Positions 52,026-64,000 of a stretch of DNA of 64,000 nt are shown here, piece by piece. The stretch is from Siphlonurus alternatus (Eukaryota > Arthropoda > Insecta > Ephemeroptera > Siphlonuridae). The notes below the pieces were generated by a model that saw only the letters and a program-made list of their open reading frames with translations, did not search any database and was not told the origin of the DNA. The DNA is taken from contig OX463779.1 of the NCBI GenBank assembly GCA_949825025.1, positions 35,660,203 through 35,724,202 of the forward strand, given 5' to 3'. Positions within the stretch are counted from its first letter, which is position 1. The number at the start of each line of letters is the position of its first letter. The position numbers and the translations under genes were made by a program.

Positions 52026-52346
52026 TTTTACTAGCTTTGTATACAGCACAGAAAATGTCTATTTCCTTGAAATATTGTAAACACAGACACAGAAAAATAT
52101 TGGTTTTATATTTAAAATATAAAGCGATTGCTAAAGCTTAGTAAAATATATATTGTATACACTATTCACTTTTTGATGTTAACTATTTTTAGAGCACAAT
52201 TCACTTTAATATCACTTATATTTATAAATAATCATGAGAGTAAAATTTTCATCAACATTCACTTCTGCAGCGCCATCTCACCATCAATACTAAGGCTAGT
52301 GACTTGCTTTGATTTGTGTAACAATAAAGCCTTTTTTTCCTTTTTC

Positions 52347-52349
52347 TAT

Positions 52350-52404
<55 letters not shown>

Positions 52405-52407
52405 TTT
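52347..52407. repeat. (TTTA)n microsatellite upstream of the LINE
   Basis: A short tetranucleotide tract that follows AACAATAAAGCC at 52320, so it may be another LINE 3' tail on the plus strand. It marks the outer limit of the macro-domain LINE's 5' end. Confidence 0.85.
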
Positions 52408-55400
52408 TTTATTTTTTATTTTCAGTACGAAACTTAACTCAAACACTCAAACAGGGGAAGATAATATTCAACATTCATCGATGCTGTTCTAACGCATGCA
52501 CTGCCTTAATTAAAAAGAAAGAAGGATACAAAATAAAGAAATGCAATATTTTAAAGATGAAAAGTTACTAAGATAAGTTTCTAAAGTAAAAAACTGACTA
52601 TAAGATAGTATAAATATCATATTATATTGATATATCAATATAACATGAAGTAATTCTTGTAATAAAAGTTTTTGTATGTCTTTCATTGTAGAAAAAAAAA
52701 GGTGCTTAAAAAAAATGATTTCATGACCTTTTTTCTTGGTGTAACTTTTAGTGAAGTAAGAGTAGAATTCAATATTCTATCACCAAAACTTTTTTTTTAT
52801 TATTTATTTATCCATTACACAATGTACAAATAACTTTTGATATTCATCTAAAAATCATGCTGTTGACATTAGTAGAAAAAACATAAAAATTAATTTTATG
52901 TTAATTTATATATATAAATGTATATACATACTATATTATATACATAATACAGTCGCTAAAGAGGATAAAATAATTAAGGTAAACTATTTATGCTCATCAT
53001 GCACTTTCAGTTCTTAAGATAAGGAATTTATTCAAGAATGTGTACATGTCCATACTTTCAAGGTTATTAGTTATTGAAAATAAGAAGTTTTTAATTATCG
53101 ATACATATGTTTCATAATTGATACATTTGCGCTATTTTATAACAGCTGTTCTTATTAATTATCCTGTAGTCGAGATGATATGTTTTTGTGTATTTTTAGT
53201 ATTTTTATCTACATTATTAATATATTTGAAAAAAATACACCTCAAAGAGATATATACGCGGCGGAGATGGAAAAAATATCATTTTTTAATGAAAATTATT
53301 ATTACTTTTATTATTATTATTTGAAGAATTAAAAACACCAGCGGTGTACATAGTGCATTTGCACTTGGTAAGGAGTGCGGCTGTGGCCCACTTTAGGGGA
53401 ACTGTCCCAGTATTCACCTACGTCCAGGAAATCACATAAACCTTTGGACAGGACAGCCGACACCTTTCGGTATCTCCCGAGTGCAAATAGTGCAGTAGAA
53501 TGCACGCACTATTTATTAATGAAAATTATTTCAAGTTATTGGACATAAAAACAGCAACATATAGTTCAGTATAGACAACACAAATTTAAAGGAAAGATTC
53601 GTATTAAATAATTAAAGTTTAATAATTGTCTTTAATTTTCTCTAGATTTTTTTGTTTGTTTCTTCTACACGTTAAAACGTGTGTTAAATGTTAAGTTCAA
53701 TCTTTTATATGTTCGGATCGAGAGAACAATTGTGGTGCTAGATAGTGGATGAGACTGGTCTTACGATCCCTTAGGGAGTGAAAAACCAATAACAGCTAAC
53801 TATCTGCACTCTCTTCGCTTTTTCCTCTGAACCGAGAACGTTGAAATGGACTGAAGGAAAAGAGCAGTGAGCGAGCGAGTGAGAAACCCGCCTTGTCAAC
53901 CTGCTAGACCAAGTGGGGTTCCAGTGATGGAGGGAGCCTGTTGTATCAGAGCTAGTATAGGGAGAAACCCAATGGACAAGAAAAGCTCTCTTGGTGAAAG
54001 GAAATAAGAAGAGAAAAAAAAAACGAAAATGGAGATGAGATCTAGATTCTAATAAAAAAAGTAATATATATATAGAGAAAACAGGGGAGAGAAAAAAGGT
54101 CCAGCAACATACCCTTTCAAATTTTTTTCACAAGATGAGATGAATTCAGCACTATTTTAAGAAAATAAATCAAAGTAAAAATATGTCAAAGAAAATTTGT
54201 CATTGTTTATTAAATGAAGTTTTTTAGTTTCTACTCCTAGTAAGAGAAAAAAAAACGATGACGTTTATTAGGAGTTATATTGTTTCAGCAATAAATATAT
54301 TGCTATGTAAATACAGTTTTATGCAATTCAATGCCAATTAAATCACATTTTTTATTTTTGTGCAGTTCATGGCAGCATTTTTAAGAGTAATATTTTTTTA
54401 ACTGCTTCAATTAATTGTCCAAGCGAAAATGAAATACGTTCGAGTATTTTATGTGAAAATATGTGAATTTGGACAACATGCGTGAGATTACGTGCTCAAA
54501 TTATTCCATAGCAATAATCTTTTTTCATTAGTTCCTTTTTATATCCACATAATCATAAAAACTTTAATGCTGTTCTATGCAATCAATTCTTGTACTTTAA
54601 CACATATAAAAAAAATCTTGTCACAGAGGGATATACATGCAGTGTTTTTAAATTGTATAATATTAATCTAATATTTTTTTTATGGCAGATGTTACCCTCT
54701 TTATAAAAGTTTGTAAGATAGAATACACCTCAGCGAGTTAACAGAAAAAACTCGGAGAAAGTTCTTTATCATTTTGGGGTGGGGAAGTTGACATTAAAAG
54801 TGGGTGCAAAAGTTCTACTTTTATTTTGACTTTCTTCATAGAGTCTACATCTTTTTAAAACACGTTACATACATCTACAATGTAAAAATAACACAGTTTG
54901 TCCCATACCATTTTTGTTGGTCCCAGGTACGTACAATCTACTTTGGGTCGTGACCAGGATATTGTATGTCAGGAAGGATGTGGCTCACCACTGGAGGTTT
55001 CCTCTACATTAATTAAGAAGCCATCTCTCTGAGAGTGGTCCCTCCGGCTATACTCCCATGTACCAACTGTCATGCTTGGTGTATGTTTGGCGGTAAAACT
55101 CAGTGCCGAGGTGATAACATTTGATGGTTAACATTAAGATATGAAACTCTAATGAAGCAATATTTTTTTAATTATTTCATCTAATTATATATAAATATTT
55201 ATTTTATAAGTATAAAAAATAAATCCATGAAATTTAAAATATTTACACACATTATTAATAAAATATTTAATGTAAAATTGTAATACTTTTTATGCACATT
55301 TTTATATATATATGTACAGAAAAGTGCCATAAAAATTTAGTAACTGATGAAAAAAAAAAAAAGCGTAGATAAAAGGTTTGTGGAAAGAAAATTTCCTATT

Positions 55401-57140
55401 ATTAAAGTGGAATTTTTATTATTTTGACGAAACAAGTAGATATACACTGATTGGAGGTTTTCGTTTGTATACTCTCAGCGGTACACTTGGACTATTTTTA
55501 GCATATACGACGCGTTCTTGTTGGCTGTATTTAAATCTAAAAATAAAATGATCGATCATTCAAATGATTGAGTGATTGAAAATGAAAAATATATATATAT
55601 AGATGTATAATTTCCTTTCAGTGAAGGACAAAATTGTCACAATTTCCCAGTATGATGCTATTATAAATAATATACAGGCTACTCAAAAACAAACTCTGAA
55701 AAAATTATTTAAAACTGAATATAAATTAATATTATTTTATTTTGATTGCATTGAATAATATATTAACAAAAAAAAAACTAGATTTAAATTTTACGAGACA
55801 ATTAAACTTTAGACCATAAATTTATATATATTTCGTATGAAGAAATGTAACAGTTCTATTAGTAAAAAGAAATGCTTCGGATGCATACAACTAAAATAAA
55901 CCCTCTTTAATTGCTTCAAAGACAACTTCATAATAATTAATGTATAAACATTTTTAAAATATATAACCTTTAAATAACAATGGTAAAAATATTAAAATAA
56001 ATATAAAGCAAAAAGGATAGTTTGATTTTTAGTCCACAGACTACAATAAAATTACCAACTGCGTTACCTGCTGTGAAGATTCATCATGCAACCTTCTGGC
56101 GATCATATATACGACATAATGCTACTGTGCCCATTGCCGAGCAAGAGCAGCCGTGAGAGCCCTTATACCAGACAGGCAAACCACTCACCACTGAAACACA
56201 TAAGCTTTATGACCATGCACATCCATCTCTAAATGAGATTAATTTTCTGCTAATGAAACAGGAATTTTTGTATAAAATTTCCTTTGTGTGTGTATTATGT
56301 ATATTAAAAATTTACTAGGAATACGAGGGTATAATAGAGTTTCTACAAAAGGTCACCGCAAATGTATTAAACATACTAATATATATTATATAATATATAA
56401 TTTATTTAAACAATTCCCTATAATAGAAAACGAAATCGTAGTTCATGATGTTTTCATTTTTGTAACCTTAATTAACAAGCTATAAAGAGCAATGTGATTA
56501 TTATTATACAAATATTATTACTAATATCAATGCATGCTATTAAATAATTACTGGTATATAATATAAAGGCATGCATTGTTAAAGTAATCATAAATCTTAA
56601 TCAAGAGGTGATGTTAAATTACACGTTGAGGACAAATATATATTTTAATGTATTTTTTTTTCTCTTTAATATACCATAAATGTTTTCTACCTGGTCTATT
56701 ATTTCAATACGCATTAATAATAAATAAATTAACTTAAAATTTTCATGAATCTACATTGCTTTCGTGTTTACTTAATTTAAAGTGTTTATTATTTTTTAAG
56801 ACTTCATTATTTTTTTTACCTTTTTTCTTTTTTTTTTTTACTTGACAAATTTTGAATGCTTTTATGCTTTTGTTGAAGTTGATTTGATATATTTCTTGAC
56901 ATTATGTATTTTCTGTAACGTGAAATTTTTTACTTGCATGTAAATAAATGGTTTGATTGTTGATCGTATAGCGTGTTGATATTAATCTTGATCTGCCGAC
57001 AGCAACATTACAACTTAAATGAGCAATTAAAAATACAACAGTAATAAGCGTTCTCATATTAAACTAAATTTAATGATTTATTAGCATGAAAAGACTACAT
57101 CTCTAGAAAAACAAAAGTCACACGCTTATATATATAATAT

Positions 57141-57739
57141 CAGGGACCGGATGCACGCGTTTTTTTCATGCATCCGAGATGCGCATCCGGATGCAAATTA
57201 ATTTTTCGTGCATCCATGGATGCGCATCCGGATGCAAATTTATTTTTCATGCATCTGGGATGCGCATCCGGATGCAAATTTATTTTCCATGCATCTGGGA
57301 TGCATGGATGCGGATGCAAGCCCATTTTTGCGCATCCGTGTGCATCTGCATCCGCATCCGATCTTTGGTTTTTATAATACACTTTGTTTCTTGCAATTTT
57401 AAACGACAAGTAGCAAATAAATGTTAAAAATTGCACTTTTAAAGATTTATTTAGATGAGGCCATTAGCAAAAAACGTGAGAAAAAAAAAGAGAAAAAAAA
57501 AAGTGTTAAATGGATGCAAATTTATTTTTCGTGCATCCGTGGATGCGCATCCGGATGCAAATTTATTTTTCATGCATCGGGGATGCGCATCCGGATGCAT
57601 TCATTTTTTCCCGTGCATCTGGGATGCGCATCCGGATGCATTCATTTTTCCCTGTGCATCTGGGATGCACGGATGCGGATGCAAGCCCATTTTTGCGCAT
57701 CCGTGTGCATCTTGCATCTGCATCCGCATCCGATCCCTG
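57141..57739. mobile_element. hAT-like non-autonomous element with 8-bp TSD
   Basis: A 599-bp element. Its ends are CAGGGACCGGATGC and, inverted, CAGGGATCGGATGC, identical but for one base. It is flanked by perfect 8-bp duplications TATAATAT at 57133-57140 and 57740-57747. The 8-bp TSD and CAGGG termini fit the hAT superfamily. Inside are two direct arrays (about 57141-57362 and 57512-57739) built from repeats of ATGCGCATCCGGATGC, which includes the perfect 12-bp palindrome GCATCCGGATGC, separated by about 150 bp of plain AT-rich sequence. No transposase is encoded. Confidence 0.85.
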
Positions 57740-57939
57740 TATAATATATTATATGTAAGGTAAAGAAATATCAAGAGATCGAACAATTCATTCGTGTTTA
57801 TTAAAAATCAATCGTTTTAAAATTTTTGCAGGATGAGTCCATAAACATATTTAACATGTTAATAATTATATCAGTACTGTTGCAATCATTTTGATTTTGA
57901 CGAAGTAGTTGTTTTTCATTTGAAATTTCTGATTATTAT

Positions 57940-58075
57940 TGTTATTTTTTGTGTGGGTGACTGGACACTTTAGTGAATGGGATATCCTTTTTCATGTCAC
58001 CCATTGAGTTGTTGTACTGTGTTTTATTCTGTACTGATACAATAAACAACTATTATTATTATTTATTTGTTGGTA
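57940..58075 (+). mobile_element. Probable LINE 3' end with (TTA)n tail
   Basis: TGGGTGACTGGACACTTTAG, then TTTATTCTGTACTGATAC, AATAAA, then ACTATTATTATTATTTA. Only the terminal part is present. Confidence 0.5.
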
Positions 58076-59057
58076 AATTCTTGGCAAATTTGTTGTGGGG
58101 TATTTTTTATGTATATTGATAATATTCGTGTTTGGCTTTTTAATTAAGTACAACACTATCAAATTTTTATACAGTTTTTGTAGCTGTAATTTTAGAAATT
58201 AATTAGGGCATTAAAAAAACAGCCTGCTTGAAAAATTCCTGTTAGAAGTGCTGTTAAGTCTTTTTGAATTGCTCTTTTAAAAATGTCTTACTCTCTAATG
58301 AGGCGCTGCAAATTACGAAGTTTGCAAGAAGGATATCGGGTAACAGTAGTTACCCATTTACCTTTAACTAAATTTCAGATAACTGATGTATATTATAACC
58401 TGAAAATTAGTCTCTAGCATCTTCAAATCTAAAAATAAGTTTACATTTTTTTTCCAGTTACTATGTCTAACCCACCTATTAATAAAACATATAGACAAAA
58501 CTGATGGAGTTACATGAGAACCCTTAGGATAAAAGGAGTTCATGGAAGTAATTAAAAATTGATATAATTAAAATAATTTAATCACGTTTAAAAATTAATA
58601 ACAAGAATTAATTTTTCCAGTTAAAATTATTTTTAAAACTGCGTATTTCAATAGTAATTTTGAATATCTAAACATCACATTTATGATTGCAGTAATTATT
58701 TTTTACCCCCTAAGTCATTTTTCAATACATTGAATAGAGAATACAAAATTGACATGAATGAGCTTTAATCTAAAATCTAATCTAAAATGCTTTGTAAGAT
58801 CATTTTTAATGACTTGTTATAATAAATCTCGGGGGGGGGGGGGGTAAATTTTAAAGAGCACATCCTCCTATTACTTATCCATTTAGATTTACACCACCCC
58901 TAACTTTCCAATTGAATATATTATTATGATCCTATAGAGATGAATGTAATATGCAACTTATAAGTACTACTTCAAAACCTGCTTGATTCTTTGTCGTGTT
59001 TATTATTTAAATATATTCGATATTGACTACTGATATTCTCTCACTGGTTTGTTACAG

Positions 59058-59149
59058 ATGATGAATTTGGTGAGAAGACAGTATCCATTTTACTTGACGG
59101 AGAAGAATCGGAGATGATTTTCATCGACCATCCTAGCAGTGAGATGTCG
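59058..59149 (+). CDS. Rgk: RGK-family GTPase, coding exon 4 (G3-equivalent strand)
   Basis: This exon encodes residues 248-278. It reads DDEFGEKTVSILLDGEESEM, then IFIDHPSSEMS. These are beta strands 2 and 3 of the G domain. Where Ras-like proteins have DxxG, RGK members carry a divergent G3; vertebrates use a DxWE-type sequence, and here it is DHPSSEM. So the usual catalytic glycine and glutamine are absent, in line with the weak GTPase activity of the family. The first base joins the G from exon 3 to make Asp248. The exon ends in frame at ATGTCG|GTGAGT (phase 0). The rest of the domain (NKxD, SAK) and the C-terminal calmodulin and membrane-binding tail are not in the window, so the gene is 3'-partial. 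Confidence 0.95.
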
Positions 59150-62100
59150 GTGAGTAAGTTCCTCCCCCTTTATCCATCCCTGCCTGCATGGTCCCTCAGG
59201 CTTCTCTCTCTTCTCTGTTACCACACTGCTAAGCCGCCTCTCACTATACACAGCTTCGCCGGGTAGGCAACCCGCCTCCACTGCTCGCCCTCGGGGCTTA
59301 CCTTGCTTTCTCCCCCCTCCCACGTCCGCCGCCATGTATCCGATCATTCAACGTGCCCCCAACAATGGATCCTACTTTCTGCCTACCATACCCTCTTGCT
59401 TCTTCCATATTGCTGTTACGGCCAACAGGGAAATGTATGAAAGTAAAAATTTTCTCTCTTGAATTTTTTTCTCTTTTTGTTTTTAATGTATACAGTAATA
59501 CATAATCCGTAAAATTAAATGTCATCTTAAATTTTTAAACATTTGTTTTTTACTAACGTAAAAAATATATAAAGTTAAAAATTAAAAAAACTTGAAAATT
59601 TGAAAAAAATATGACAACAAAATGTTTCAGAAGCATTAGTTTTATTTTAAATTTAATTTCATTTAATACGCACAGTAACTTGAAAAATATAATCGGATGC
59701 TAAGAATATGAATTTATAAACTTTATATATAAATAATTAAAATCCCTAAATATATTACCTGCACACTTCCGTTAAATTTAATGAATATTTTATAAACTTG
59801 CTCACCAAATATATATTAAACTGCAACATAAATATAATTATAAGAGATAAGATTATAAATTTTTCATTGGCACACTTTTAATTTATTTATTAGAAAATTG
59901 TCAGAGTTCTTATAATATCTTTGTTGGAACTTAAGTTTGAGATAATTACGTTTTTCGGTCACTTTGCCGTGAGATTATGTATCAAAACTCAGCCTCAGCC
60001 TCAGTGCTTGAAGATATTAATTACCCTTCCTACATAATTATGTAATCTGTTCCATTTAATGCTGAAACTTGTCTAACTTCAAGATGAATTTTTCTAGCAA
60101 AATTGAGCATATATTTATTTTATTGATTGCTTTGGATTTCAAATAAGTCGCACAAATTTGAGGCAATGTTAAATTTTTTGTAACTTAACTTATTTTCCAC
60201 TTTTTGTGTTTATTTTATGTATAAATAGAAGTTATAAATTTAAATTTACATTTTATTTCAATTTCCTGAAACATTAGAATTGTTTGTCAATATATATATG
60301 TATATATATAGGAAAGACGCCGGCTTATACTTAAATCCATGCCATTCTTCTCTTTACTATCTGCATCTGTAATTTATCCAATGTTTGCATTCGTTATGGA
60401 GCTTCTAGCTAGCATACGGTCTTGTTGCTTTACTTCTCTTATCTGTTACCTAAAGCCAACATCCATCGCTGCTCCACTTCATCCCTCGGTCTCATTGTCA
60501 GTCAGTTTGCCGTCCTTAACTAACGTTAACTCCTTGAAAGTTAAGAGTAATGTATGCAGTTATAAATAAATTTTCACCGTGTATGGAAACACCGTATATA
60601 AAAATCTTGGAAGAGTTAAATTAATTTTATTTGCCTTCCAGAAGGGTGAAATTTTTGGCTATCATATTTGTGTTGAAAATTCATGAGCTTTAATTTGGTA
60701 TTCTGAAAGAAGCTAAAAATGCTTTACAATTTAAAAAGATTGTTGGTCTTCCTAAAACAATACTGAGGTTTTTAACCGTGTAGAAGTTTTTGTTTTATTC
60801 AACCTTTTTTCTTCTTCTTTTACAGTTCACTCAAAAACATCTAAAAATTGTTCTTTTATTTCTACATGAAATAATCCTTTTATTTTAAAATTCTAAACCT
60901 TTTTCTTTCTTTCTTTTTCATTTTTTTAAGCTTTTGCTTTTCTATGAGAGTACTTTCCATTACTTTTATTGTTTTCTAAAATGATACACTTCGTTAAATA
61001 ATAATTTTATTTCATTTTTACGTTGAATTTATGCTTTTAAAATATAAACACTTCAAAGAAAAGAAAGGAGAGCTTAAAATAATGTTTTTTTTTCTGGTTG
61101 TACTTGCCACTTAAAACAGCAATAAATATTTAACAATGGAATTTCATTTATATAAAAATAGGATTTATATTGTTTTATGCAGACAATTTTTAACGTTTGA
61201 ATTGTAAAAATACTTAATAAAAATTTACTAAAAAAATGTTAGCATATATATCATGTCACACGACACTGTATTAAGTAAAAAAAAAAAAAAAAAAAAAACA
61301 TTTCAAACCAATGTTGTGCTAAAATATGGTAGCTTGAACAACTTTTATTTCAATAATTCATAGCATGTGTAATTCAATATAAAAATGTATTATTTGAAAT
61401 AGAACGAGCATTGCACATTACGTGCGCCCCTGGCGTGCCGGCCACTTTACAGGCGTACGTGTACTGCGGGTGGCCTAAGTAAACGCTGCAGGCGCTCAAC
61501 AAGCGGAGTGGCTTAAAGCAGAGAGTTGAATTCAATGTTTTCTAAATTTTAAAACAAAGTTTATTTATTTAAGTGTGACAGAGAAACGCGTCATTTTGTT
61601 ATTTGAATCAGCTGTTGTGATCGCTGTAACTATGGAATCAACTTGCAGGCAAAATGGACAGCCTGCAAGAAAAGAAAAAAAAAAAGAAAATTTAAATAGA
61701 GGGCCTTGAGTTAATAAATAGAATCAATTCATTTGTAATTTTACTAATTTTCATTGATTCTTTCATTTTCTTTCATTCACAAGATCAAGTCTGTTTGTTG
61801 AAAAAGTGAGGAGAAATAAGTTAATGGAGCAAAAATCGACCGCCGATATCATTTGGCGTTTGTCATTCATAAAAAAAAAACAGTTTGACACTAGAGCGAT
61901 TTTATCGTCATATTTCTTATTTAATCAATATACACTGTTATACGTTTATACAGTATTTAGAAATGTAATTTTCCAACCAATGAACTCAATACAATAGCCT
62001 ATAATGACATACATATTAAAAAAATATATATAACAACACTTGTATTGTACTATATTATAACGATTGCTTATTCACATGCATAAATTTGATTAGTCACTGT

Positions 62101-62766
62101 CATTTTTTTCTTTTTTTTTTTTTTTCAAAAGCTTGTATTGTAAAGAACGCAATTTAGATTGTAAGATATGAGTACCAGCATGTTTTGCTGCTAATGAATA
62201 GCATACAACTGTTCAGTTTTATTTTTATTTTCTTCCATTGTAAAAAGTACAACTACTTTTTTATGTTTGTTATAAATAATAATATTTTTATACGTTGTAT
62301 ATAGTAAAGATGTCAACTTGTAAAATTTCTTTCGCTTTAAAAAGTGTGCTTAGCATCGATGTATTAATATTGTTCGAACAACGTGTTCTTCTAAAGACAT
62401 GCAGTGCGGACGCGCTCTAGTTTTATCTATTGGCGATACCAATATTTCATTTTTTTATAGCAATCGAGGAATGTACACTGATATTCATTAAATCTGCCTA
62501 CTTTGCACCTGCGTGTTGCCTAATTTCTGTGCTGTTTATTTTTTATTCCTTATTTCAAAGTAAGGTGTATTGTCTAATATTCGAGATAGGAAACAAAATT
62601 ACGGCTGAAAGTTGCATTATATATGTACCTCAGGACAGTATGAACATTAACTTTACTTGATTAACTGAAGCTATTATAGTTACAGGAATCAAATAGATTT
62701 AAAATATATTTGCAATTTCTATAGAGCATTTCATCAACTCCAAATGGTTTAATTTAACCACGCGTA

Positions 62767-62990
62767 AAGGTGGATTCACATGGCGACAACAGCGATGCGA
62801 CGCGATTTTGACGCAATAGCTGTGAAATCCTATGCGGCGAACGAATTCGCCAGGCTGCGGTGGCGAATGTCGCATTAATTAACGGTTTTCTTTTGTTAAT
62901 CGCCAAATATGGCCGCCATTGAATGTTACAGCAAGTGCGCATTATTCGCTTCGCATCGCATGATAAAAATCGCCATGTGAATCCGCCTAT
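62767..62990. mobile_element. MITE family C, copy 2 (unbroken)
   Basis: It starts AGGTGGATTCACATGGCGA and ends TCGCCATGTGAATCCGCC, about 224 bp. Its empty-site sequence GGCCGCCATTGAATGTTAC shows what stood where family B landed in copy 1. Confidence 0.82.
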
Positions 62991-63144
62991 TGTTACTGAT
63001 TGTGTAGCAAATGACACAAACAGAGCACGGCAACGATCGGTTCAGAGTAATACAAGTGTGTGAGCCGTGGTCTTTAACATGTTTGATGTACCCTTCTATG
63101 TATGTCTTGACAGAGTGTGTAATGTTTTAACTAACATAATTAAT

Positions 63145-63229
63145 GGGCGCGATTCACGAAGCAGTTAGCCAGGTTTCTAACCACGTTTATAGCTTAGAAA
63201 CCTGGCTAACTGCTTCGTGAATCGCACCC
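63145..63229. mobile_element. MITE family A, copy 5 (shortest, best-preserved arms)
   Basis: Same family reduced to 85 bp: GGGCGCGATTCACGAAGC on the left, GCTTCGTGAATCGCACCC on the right, an almost perfect hairpin with a tiny loop. It is flanked by AAT on both sides. Confidence 0.9.
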
Positions 63230-64000
63230 AATATTTTTATTTAATACGCTAAGATATGATCATTATAATTACGTATTATACCCAAAATAATGAAAACACA
63301 CGGTTGAAAATTTGCTCTATGCTGGATAGATCGTAGAATACACTAAAAATATTTTAAAATACGAGTTTGATAATTTTATCGCAAAATAACTTTAAATATT
63401 GACAGTAGTTGGTTAAATTTAACAACGTTGTTCTTTGTTTTTTTTACACGTATTCAAAGTATTTCCTCTTTTTAACATCAAAACAAGGTCAGTCAGTATA
63501 ATAACATTGGAATCAAAACATATTTCTACAACAGGCAATTTTCTGGTCACCATGGAAAAATTCAGATGTTCATTTTTTCTCCTTCAAGTATCCTTCATGT
63601 TTCATGGCTAAGAATATAATAAAAAGTAGGGAGGTACTAATTTTGCACAATTATGACGTAAGCGCCAACCTCTATAATCTACGCACGTGTTTCACTAGCA
63701 CTGCATGCTCTTACATCACGAGCTCGTTCGATTGCTTTAAATTTAACCATAACACTTTTTTAAGTAAAAGAATACAGTATATTAAGGTATAACCTGAGAA
63801 TTTGTCTGTCAAGGTCAAGAGGCGTGGCTATAGTGGCAACACTGTTTTCATTGGAATGAGCTTAAATTTTTAGGAGGGGGTGGTGACAACAGTCCTTGAG
63901 AACGTTGCCACATTTCTCATCACATATAGGAAACGATCATCGCCACGATTCAAAATGTATGAAAACAATTCAGAAAAATAGTCTAAAAAATTAGGCTTTA

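Larger units (their letters stand above)
47118..52100 (-). mobile_element. Two-ORF non-LTR retrotransposon with macro-domain ORF1
   Basis: A LINE-type element runs on the minus strand: ORF1 (gag-like, macro domain), ORF2 (APE endonuclease plus reverse transcriptase), a short 3' UTR, an AATAAA at 47142-47147, and a tail of TATTC units at 47118-47140. Both reading frames are open over 4.7 kb, which suggests a recent insertion. The 3' microsatellite tail and APE endonuclease fit the CR1/L2/Jockey-type groups; I cannot name the clade without a tree. The 5' end is uncertain, somewhere between 52026 and about 52330, where a (TTTA)n tract begins. I could not find a convincing target-site duplication. 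It lies antisense inside intron 3 of the RGK gene. Confidence 0.9.
59150..64000 (+). other. Start of intron 4 of the RGK gene
   Basis: The donor GTGAGTAAG opens an intron that continues past the end of the window. I looked for the next RGK coding block in all three + frames and did not see it. A CT-rich stretch lies at 59160-59400, AT-rich sequence without features at 59420-61270 and 61520-62750, and an unexplained GC-rich patch at 61410-61510. Two MITEs (62767-62990, 63145-63229) are listed separately. The last 200 bases contain a loose inverted pair, GTGGCAACACTG against AACGTTGCCACAT. Confidence 0.8.

Noticed and set aside
57140..57763. Several 60-107 residue ORFs in the hAT-like element
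   Set aside because: They are different frames of the GCATCCGGATGC repeat arrays.
62754..63017. 87-residue minus-strand ORF
   Set aside because: It lies over the family C MITE; related frames at 19806-20000 come from the other copy.

Overview
The window looks like nuclear DNA of an arthropod, most likely an insect. It is very AT-rich (roughly 70% by eye) and full of simple repeats, foldback (MITE-like) elements and non-LTR retrotransposon pieces. Its one host gene has insect-type exons. No bacterial, organellar or viral gene is apparent.

The host gene lies on the + strand across almost the whole window. It is an RGK-family (Rad/Gem/Rem/Kir; Drosophila Rgk-like) small GTPase. I can place the first four coding exons: 2451-2799, 24485-24668, 38116-38324 and 59058-59149. 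All have GT/AG borders, and they join in frame into 278 codons. They encode a Ser/Arg-rich N-terminal extension, the P-loop, and the strand ending in IDHPSSEM where an ordinary GTPase has DTAG. The NKxD part of the G domain and the C-terminus must lie past base 64000. Upstream of exon 1 there is a good core-promoter candidate: an initiator TCAGTT at 2367 with a downstream element AGATG at exactly +28, an 82-nt leader with a short uORF, and a (CT)n tract about 170 bp further up.

Intron 1 (2800-24484), intron 2 (24669-38115), intron 3 (38325-59057) and the start of intron 4 hold the rest. They contain: (a) an apparently intact two-ORF non-LTR retrotransposon on the - strand (about 47118-52050), whose ORF1 carries a macro domain of the TARG1/OARD1 type and whose ORF2 (APE endonuclease plus reverse transcriptase) lacks an ATG and overlaps ORF1 in the -1 frame at an A_AAA_AAT site; (b) two copies of a 5S rRNA-derived SINE; (c) a hAT-like non-autonomous element with a perfect 8-bp target duplication (57141-57739); (d) several foldback MITE families, including five copies of one with 3-bp A-W-T target duplications, five or six copies of another with CRE-like TGACGTCA sites, and a 1.87-kb palindrome; (e) LINE 3' tails and long microsatellites.

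The most unusual item is the retrotransposon that appears to carry its own ADP-ribose hydrolase-like macro domain, with both TARG1 catalytic residues retained. The host gene itself is ordinary for its family. Most other ORFs in this AT-rich DNA are chance or repeat translations and are not listed.
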